From: Sternotherus odoratus
Lineage: Eukaryota; Chordata; Testudines; Kinosternidae
Length of the DNA: 64,000 bases
NCBI GenBank assembly: GCA_032164245.1
Contig: JAVMKO010000169.1
Coordinates: 82,501 to 146,500, forward strand
Reading direction: 5' to 3'
Below, piece by piece: positions 56,610 through 64,000 of the stretch; position 1 is the stretch's first letter; each line of letters starts with the position of its first letter. The notes below the pieces were generated by a model. That model worked only from the letters and a program-made list of their open reading frames with translations. It was not told where the DNA came from and did no database searches. Made by a program: the position numbers and the translations under genes.

Positions 56610-58510
56610 TGAGAGCAGCAATCAAAATAGACACAGATGCTCAGAAATACAAGACACCTGATTTCTCATTATTCACCCTTGAAATACACCAGGCTGTTCC
56701 TTCCCTTCCTTTTCTGTCACTGCACCTTGCATGGAAAGCTGAACAATATGGGAGGGTGTCACTATGTGCAGCCAGTGTGGGAGTGAGTGTCAGGGGAAGA
56801 TCACACGAGAACCTTTGCTGTAGTGGAAGTAACACTCACTGTCATAGTCCTAGTGCTCGGGGAGGACAAGACCATGTGATTCCAGCACCACTGTACCCTT
56901 CTCCAGGGCTGCTGGACACACTGACTCTCCATTAGGTACAATGGGCCAGAGACCCAGTGCGTGTCTAGACTGTAGGCGTTGCCTGTGAGCTCTTTAATCT
57001 CACTAGCTCGAGTCCTGGAACAGTGAAACTGCAGCAGTCCAGACTGTACAAACCAACCAGCCCAGAACCCAGGATAATTACTCCCAGACGGCACTGCTGA
57101 GCTTCACTGCTCCAGGACCTGAGCTAGTGAGATTAAAGCTAGTTCATTCATTTAGCTGCACTCTGTTCCGACTCTATGTACTTTGGTGAAGTCGTAATTG
57201 GGAGAGCAAAGGAATTGGTTTCAACTCCCTAATTCTGGGACCAGTTCCATGCCAGCTCTGGGGCTGCTCCTAGTTCTGGCCCCAAAAGGCCATTACATCC
57301 AATCAGTTTAACTGGAGTTCTGTAATGCTCAAGACATGCCAGTTCATGCCCCTGTGCCATACACCATGGGAACCGGGGTGACAGGCAGGCCAGAAACACA
57401 AGTTCCAAGCCAGAGGATTTACTTCCCAACAGAGAGGAAATTCTCAGCTAGGGAAATCCAGCAGTTTTCCTGCCCCTTTGCAATCATCAGAGTGTTATTG
57501 TAATGTAGACATACCCTTAAAGACACAAGTCACTAAAAAAAATTACATAAGCTATCAGCACAAAAGGGCTGGTCTACACGGGGGCTGTGTTTGGTTGTCT
57601 GAGGATGATCGTACTGCTGAGCTCAGACTTCTTGTTACATGGGCACTGTGGGCTTGACTCATGTGGGTCACCATACTATGAACAGTGCTATTGAAATCAA
57701 TGGCCAACAGTTGCTAAACTAACTGTTGATTTTACGTGATCAGTTTGAGTGACCTTAAAACGGCCTGATATTCAGAGCTCCTCAGCAGTTTGTGAAATTC
57801 AGGCCCCTTCAAGGTCTCTCAAATTGGGCATTCACTAGTCCATTTTGAATCTCTTAGCTAGGGAGCCCACTGGTAGAGTGAGGCGCTACTCAACAGGAGT
57901 GACAGCATCAGAGTGAGGAGTAATCTGCACCCACAGATAATCTCTGAAGACTCCTGGTGGTATTTTTCACCAGCAAAACTTTCATTCTAAACTCACACTT
58001 CATGTGTGTGCCCGCTGGGTGGGCATTAAGGCGCTGAACTTTTTTCAGGTTTCCTGCTTCTTCCAAAATAGAGTTCACATAACGGACCTATTGGGTATAA
58101 CTGAACAGAGATGTTAAAATGGTGTTACTCCAGGGAAGACTTTGACTCATTACATTGTCAGCCACCCCAATCCTCTTGCTGTCTGTCCTCTCTTTCAGCC
58201 GTTCAAGGACTTTGATATCTCCAGCATGTTTATTGCTGCATCTCCAGCAAAATCCTCAGCACCAGTCTCAATGTATCTGTTATTTTATTACCAGCTCTGA
58301 CATGCCCATTTTTTGCATTAAGTACACAGTACAGGAGTGGCACATACTGATAAACTTTCCTCTGTTGCCTGACTCTGAGGTTTGTGAATGTTCTAGAGCA
58401 GGCAACCAGCAAATGCCACAGGGTTGTCTAGTGGTGCTAAAGAGGGTCCTGTCAGAATTTCCAGGTATAGTCAAAACCTCCTTCTTTTCCCTTGTATCTC
58501 GTTGAAAATA
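56610..58510. other. upstream flank of the receptor gene
   Basis: This would hold the promoter and 5' UTR exon of the minus-strand gene, but I see no TATA box or clear CpG island. A strip at 57,560-57,600 (GGGCTGGTCTACACGGGGGC) looks like one end of a Harbinger-type MITE. Confidence 0.35.
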
Positions 58511-58525
58511 ACATGCAATTGTTTG

Positions 58526-58751
58526 GTGAGCTATAGCTCACTTCATCGGATGCATAGAATGGAACAGAAGTAAAATGCATTTATACACACAGAAATGTAT
58601 AAATGCATTTTACTTCTGTTCCATTCTATGCATCCGATGAAGTGAGCTATAGCTCACGAAAGCTTATGCTGAAATAAACTAGTTAGTCTCTAAGGTGATA
58701 CAAGTATTCCTCGCTTTCTTTACGGATACAGACTAACACGGCTGCTATTGA
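58526..58751 (+). mobile_element. Penelope-like 3' end with a perfect 62-bp fold-back
   Basis: Arms 58,526-58,587 and 58,596-58,657 are perfect inverted copies with an 8-nt loop. Then follows the typical 3' end (AACTAGTTAGTCTCTAAGG, CAGACTAACACGGCTGC). A 15-bp target duplication ACATG(C/T)AATTGTTTG flanks it (58,511-58,525; 58,752-58,766). Confidence 0.88.
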
Positions 58752-58766
58752 ACATGTAATTGTTTG

Positions 58767-60019
58767 TCACATGTGAAAAAAGTCCATCTAAAAGCAGTAG
58801 ACATTATTATTAACAATAAATAGTTTTGATACAGGATCATTTGGCCCCCAGGGTTAGGAGAACCATATTTCCAAAGAGAAAATGGGACACTTTGTGGGGC
58901 CCCTCTATATCACCTAGGCATGGGGATGGCCCAAGCCACTCACTCGAGCCCTGCCTGCCTGCACAAAGCTGTCGTTGGTCACTTGGGCCCTGCCTGCCCT
59001 CCACCCAAGCCCCGCCTTTCCCCCTGCATGAGGCTGGCATCGTAGTTTGCCCCTGTGCATGTACCTCTGTACATAATCCATTTTTTTGACAAAAGTGGGC
59101 ATTTGTCCCATTTCCTCTTGGCAACTGATCAAGTCAGCAAGCGCAAATGGGACAAATGCCCACTTTGCCAAAAAAGTCAAGACAGCTGGGACAGGGCTTT
59201 AAAAAGGAACTGTTCCGGCCAAAACGGGACATTTGGTCATTGTACCAGGGTAGGATTTGAAACATACCTATTGGAGATCTGAATGGAGAAAAAATGAGAA
59301 GAGAAGTTAGTGCCTCATTGCAGAGATATCAATGCATGTATGCATTGCCCTTCCTCATAAGCAGAATTATTTTTCAGAGTCAACATAATGATATACTGAA
59401 GATATGAGAGCACCTGTTATAGGCCCCAGTTCATGTTGTCCTTCTGAATTCTAAGCAATAAAGTCCTGTTATGCTGCAACCTTCCAGCAAAAAAGTATTT
59501 ATGTTCTTATCTGGCTCTTGGTATATATGATGTGAACTTGACAGTTCTTCAAGTGAAGCAGTTTCTATTTGAAATAATATGTGAAAACTTTCTGTCCATT
59601 TCACTGCAATGTGCTTCAGAGAGGGACTTTTGAGGGGAATCAGAGTTCTTAGATGGGAGCTTTATGTTCTGCTGGCTGTGCACTTTTTAAAATATTTATT
59701 TTTTGTAATTTATGGCAGGTATCCCGAGATCCTCAGATAGACACCAATTTTATTTATTTTTATTTTATTTTATTTTGGATCCTTGAAATATGTTAGCTAC
59801 TTATGCTAAACAATGTGTTCCATTTTGTATTAATCCGTTCCATTTATTATTTTTTCCAGATCAGATGAAAAGCTCTGTGTAAGCTCAAAAGCATGTATCT
59901 CTCACCAGGAGAAGTTGGTCTAATACAAGATGTTTCTTCACCCACATTGGCTCTCATATCCTTGGCTAGGCACATGTTTATTTTGTTTTGTTATTGGAAA
60001 ACATGGAAAACAATCCCAA
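58767..60019. other. decayed repeats, no gene
   Basis: A 25-27 bp inverted pair with TGGGCATTTGTCCCATTT and AAATGGGACAAATGCCCA lies at about 59,096-59,113 and 59,145-59,162. A reverse Penelope-like scrap is near 59,870-59,945. An A/T-rich (TTTTA)n run is near 59,745-59,775. Confidence 0.45.
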
Positions 60020-60705
60020 CTATACATATAAAATGATGGGGTCTAAATTAGCTGTTAACACTCAAAAAAGAGATCTTGGAGTCAGAATGTTAGGAATCAT
60101 TAAGAAATGGACAGATAATAAAAGAGAATATCATTTTGCCTTTATATAAATCCATGGTACACCCACATCTTGAACACTGTGCAGATGTGGTTGACTCAGC
60201 TCAAAATAAAATAAAATAAAATAAAATAAAGATATATTGGACTTCTAAAGGACAATAAAAATGATTAGGGGCATGGAACAGCTTTGACACGAGTAGAGAT
60301 TAATATGACCAGTACTTGTCAGCTTTGAAAAGAGACAACTCAGGGAGGATATGATAGAAGTCTATAAAATCAGGACTGATGTAGAGAAAGTTGATAAGGA
60401 AGTGTTGTTTACTTCTCATAACACAAGAACTAGGGATTACCAAATGAAATTAATATTCAGCAGGTTTAAAACAAATAAAAGGAAGTATTTTTTCACACAA
60501 CACAGTCAACCTGTGGAACTCTTTGTCAGAGGATGTGGAGAAGGACAAGACTATAATAGGGTTTAAAAAATAAGTAGATTAATTCATGAAGGATAGGTCC
60601 ATTAATGGCTATTGGCCAGGATAGGCAGAAAGACAGTGTGCTAGATGGACCTTTGGTCTGACCCAGTATGGCCATTCTTATGTTCCTGGGTTCTTATTTT
60701 AATTT
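60020..60705 (+). repeat. CR1-like LINE 3' end, decayed
   Basis: Similar to the tail at 28.9-29.5 kb: [21 protein letters not shown] matches [20 protein letters not shown] in the other CR1. Terminal CTGACCCAGTATGGCCATTCTTATGTTC. A (AAATA)n run at about 60,204-60,230 interrupts it. Confidence 0.75.
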
Positions 60706-61359
60706 CAAGCTAAATTAAAAAACAAAACAAAACAAAAAACAAAAGAAAACCATTGTCCCTTTACAAAGCAGTAGCAAAATTCAGGTCCTGGCAGGACAGT
60801 TCCCCAATTACAGGACAAATCAGTGGTACTGTTTATTTTCTATATGTACATGAGTCCTGTTCCTTTGGTAACAAACACATGCAGACCACTCCCTTCTGCA
60901 CTCCTGCCCTGTACTGACTGGCAGCTGTCTTGGGCCTCTGTTTCTCTCTCTCCAGACACTTCTTCATGGACTCCTCTTTCTGCCCCAGCCCCTGAGTTTT
61001 TTGCTGTGGGAAAGCCTTAGTGTGATAAGAGAAGTGATGTGCGGGTATCTCCCTTTTATGGACACCCAGCCAGCCAGTAGCAGGGTAGACTCCAGGCACC
61101 AGTGCCGCAAGCAGGTACCTGGGGCAGCAAGCGGTGGGGTCGGTTTGCTGGGAGGTGTCAAGGCAACGCCTGTGGAATCTCTGCCAAAGAGGGAACAGAG
61201 TGTTGAGGTACCATAGCCGTGCTGTCAAAAAAGCAGAAAAGCGGCTTTCCATGGCAAGCCTGCAGTAGCTCTAAAATCTACCCTCTTCCACAGAGGTGTT
61301 GCAGAAGTCCCTCCGATAACCGCTCTTCCCTTTCTGCTTGGGGCAGCAGATAAGGTAGT

Positions 61360-62193
61360 GCCGGCCCTTAACAGTAGCTATAAATCCTTCTTAGTAGCTA
61401 TTGTCTAACTACTCTACCTGTAAAGGGGTAAAAAGTCTCACTGCTATGCCTAGATAAAAGGAATGGAGTGGACACCTGGCGAAAAGAGCCAATGAGACGG
61501 CTAGAACTTTTTAAAACTGAAAATAGACTCCCCTTTTGTCTCTCTGTTGTTCATCTCCGGTGGACAGACAGCAGGTATGCTGTAAAAAGCTTGGGCTAGG
61601 TATGAAAAAATCATCAGTATCATACCTAGAAGCTATTCATTTAAAACCCCAGTAAGTAAATAAGGAAATGTCTAGAAAGGAACGATTAGGTTTATCCCTT
61701 TTATTTCGTTATGGCTTGTGGATTCCTCTGTGCTAACAAAGGCACTTTTGTTTTGCTTGTAACCTTCAAGCTGAACCTCAAGAAAGCTATTCTTTGTACT
61801 TAATACTCGTAGTTGCTCTTTTTTAAATCTAGTAATACTCTGATTTTCCAGATTTATTTCCTTTCTCTTTGTATTAATACAATTTAACTTTTTTTAAGAA
61901 CAGAATTGAACTTTTAGGTTTGTGCACGTTTGTTTAATTAGCTGATGGCAACAGCTGATTTCCTTTCCCCCCCCTTTCTCAGCTCTTCCCCGGAGTGGGG
62001 GTGAAAGGGCTTGAGGGTACCCCACTGGAAGGAATCCACAAGTGCCCCTTCTGGGACTCTCAAAGGAGTTCTCCACTTGGGTGGTGGCAGCATCTACCTA
62101 TCCAAAGTCAGAGAAAAGATGTAACCTTGTGAGTTTAATACAAACGTCGAATGGCCAGTATTAATTTTTAGGGGTGTAGATTTAGCTTTGACA
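61360..62193. repeat. LTR-like repeat related to 22.5 kb
   Basis: Shares CTACCTGTAAAGGGGTAAA and GGTGGTGGCAGCATCTACC with the solo LTR at 22.5-23.3 kb and ends TTTGACA. Its left end and target duplication are unclear. Confidence 0.45.
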
Positions 62194-63072
62194 GTCTGAG
62201 TAAATTTCCTAGCCCCGTAAAGTTCTGGGTAAGATCAAAAGCTTGTCCTCTCTCTGGATTTTTCACATCCCTGGGCTAATTTTTCACTCACAATGTTTTA
62301 CACCAACCTAACAACGCTGGTGATAGAGTTTCTCCTGGTAAATGAGAGTTAGAATCAGGCCATGAAGCAGTAAAACATATAACATATAAACATATAAAAC
62401 AGGCCATATTCCCCCTTTAGGGGAACTTAAGAAAAGTCAGTGGGTTTGGATGATTTTAAATGGAGGAAGATTTTGGCCCACAGCGTCCATATGACAACCA
62501 TATGACACCTTGTTTCCAAGGTAACAGCAATGACCAGAAATACCTTCTTTCATCTTTGGCTGATCAAGAGATTGTGGGTAAAATTTTCATAAGCATTTCA
62601 GTGATTTTACCCAAAGTTCCTCATAAATATTATTTTCGACAAATAAGGTCTATCTTCATGAAGATCTGCATGAAGCTTCTACCCAGCCAATAATTATGAC
62701 ATGATGAAATATGAAACTGCGGAGGATGTGTAAGTATCAATGAACATGATACTTGACGTAGAAGGTGAAGGAGGGATTTTAATGTTTCTATGGCCTTGTC
62801 TTCAAATGGGAAAAGGTATGCTAAAGTGCATGTTAAATACCATTTTCAAGTCCTAGAGTAAACAAGGAGGTTGGGTTTGTCTTGACTCGCTAACACTACA
62901 ACTGCCATGTCTATGTTTAGGATTCTACTACTTGTTAATTAATACGTATTAGATACCTTTTTCCTAGCGCAGACAGGATCTGAATGATTTAGAAGCATGT
63001 TTCCTTGATTATTTAATGGGACTTGACTTCCCTAGCTCAACTAGATTAATAAAAAGTAAATGGAGATATATG
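62194..63072. other. no gene or repeat recognised
   Basis: AT-rich; one 77-residue ORF without domain or splice context. Confidence 0.4.
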
Positions 63073-63259
63073 TGACTCCTAGAACTGGAAAGACCTTAGA
63101 AGGTCATCAAGTCCAGTCCCCTGCTTACACTAGCAAGACCAAGTACTGTCTCCTGACAGTTTTTTTGCCCCAGATCCCTAAACGGCCCCTTCAAGGATTG
63201 ATTTCATAACCCTGGGTTTAGCAAGCCAATGCTCAAACCACAGAGCTATCCATCCCCCA
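63073..63259 (-). repeat. tRNA-derived SINE (Cry type)
   Basis: On the minus strand: box A in GGATAGCTCTGTGGTTTGAG, box B in GGTTATGAAATCAATCC, then CCTTGAAGGGGCCGTTTAGG and a tail with GACTTGATGACCTTCTAAGG. Same family as the SINE at 40.9 kb but with a different tail variant. Confidence 0.8.
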
Positions 63260-64000
63260 ATTTTTGTTGCTTTTGAAACCCCAACCAATTATTAATGAAC
63301 TCATCCTGATTTTACAAATATATTCCATTATTCTGTCAATATATTTATTATTTTTAAGTATTTACCAAATAAATAAGATGAACCACATTTAGTCTATGAC
63401 CTGTCTCTGACTACTCATTATTCATTGTGTACTATTGGTCATCTGTTGGTATTGTTTCTGATTTCTGGTAGGGTGACAGAAAGTTTTTAAACCGAAAAAT
63501 AACAAATCATATGACTAGGGATCCAGTGTTCTCCTGATGATGATAATGATGATGACTGATGAAAATAGTAAATTTTGGATATGACTTTTCAGCTAAATAA
63601 TTATTTGTTCTAAAATGTATATTACTTTTGAGATCTGTGAACACTCTCAGGAATATCTGGCAGCTGACAGTAAACTAAGTACAGCATCTTTATCCACAGA
63701 AATATTTAGAAAGTTTTTTAGAAAAATTTGAACCTCTACATATTATTACAACACAATCTTATAGAGACAATCAGAGAGAGACCAGTAATTAGTGGTAATA
63801 ATAATAATAAATAATAAATACATGAAGACGACAAAAAATAATGTAATACAACACCAACCAGCTGAAGATTTCAAGCACTTTAAAATGGTGGATATATTTT
63901 CTCATTCTTATTTTCCATCTGGTGGCAATAAAGGCCGAAGCTGTTGACATGTGACTTGCTCAAAGTCAAAAAATGAATCATCAGATGAGATGGACTATAA
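63260..64000. other. AT-rich end of window, no gene
   Basis: Contains a short (AAT)n run at about 63,797-63,820. Nothing else recognised. Confidence 0.45.

Overview
This is non-coding-rich vertebrate nuclear DNA, most probably from a cryptodiran turtle. The evidence is a tRNA-derived SINE of the turtle Cry/Pol III type with a CR1-like 3' tail (40.92 and 63.1 kb), several CR1 LINEs, a Penelope-like element with a GIY-YIG end, 5S-rRNA-derived SINEs, numerous non-autonomous hAT elements with 8-bp target duplications, and solo LTRs. Nothing looks bacterial or like an episome.

The only host gene I can support lies on the minus strand, from 56,563 down to 19,389. Its exons were found from splice signals, not from long ORFs: signal peptide (56,494-56,563), IgV domain (54,055-54,402), extracellular stalk (46,574-46,666), transmembrane helix (45,865-45,969), six 21-bp exons each coding one coiled-coil heptad (39.64, 35.85, 34.01, 27.86, 25.70 and 22.14 kb), a 27-bp WRR exon (20,322-20,348) and a PRY-SPRY/B30.2 exon (19,389-19,918). 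Every junction is phase 1 and the pieces sum to 1,299 bp (432 aa plus stop). The architecture is that of a butyrophilin/ERMAP-like receptor, with a heptad-exon array recalling the avian B-G antigens. The 21-bp exons sit in roughly 1-2.7 kb tandem intron units, so the cytoplasmic coiled coil appears to have grown by unit duplication.

A second, defective copy lies downstream at about 3.3-16 kb. It has a frameshifted B30.2 exon (8,964-9,495), an identical TM exon (13,247-13,351) and two open stalk exons (13,967-14,059 and 15,773-15,865). It has no visible heptad, WRR, IgV or signal exons. Its two halves correspond to 17.4-20.1 kb and 42.8-51 kb joined near 9.7 kb, so the heptad region was lost in this copy.

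The duplication makes the window a natural record of transposition. For most insertions the sister copy keeps the empty site: solo LTRs at 4.6, 22.5 and 43.6 kb, a Penelope element at 6.8 kb, hATs at 10.3, 12.0, 35.9 and 36.9 kb, and pogo/Tigger MITEs at 18.5 and 38.3 kb. The left edge (1-1,175) is the 3' end of an endogenous retrovirus. The right edge (56.6-64 kb) carries decayed repeats, a 62-bp perfect fold-back Penelope end, and no recognisable gene.
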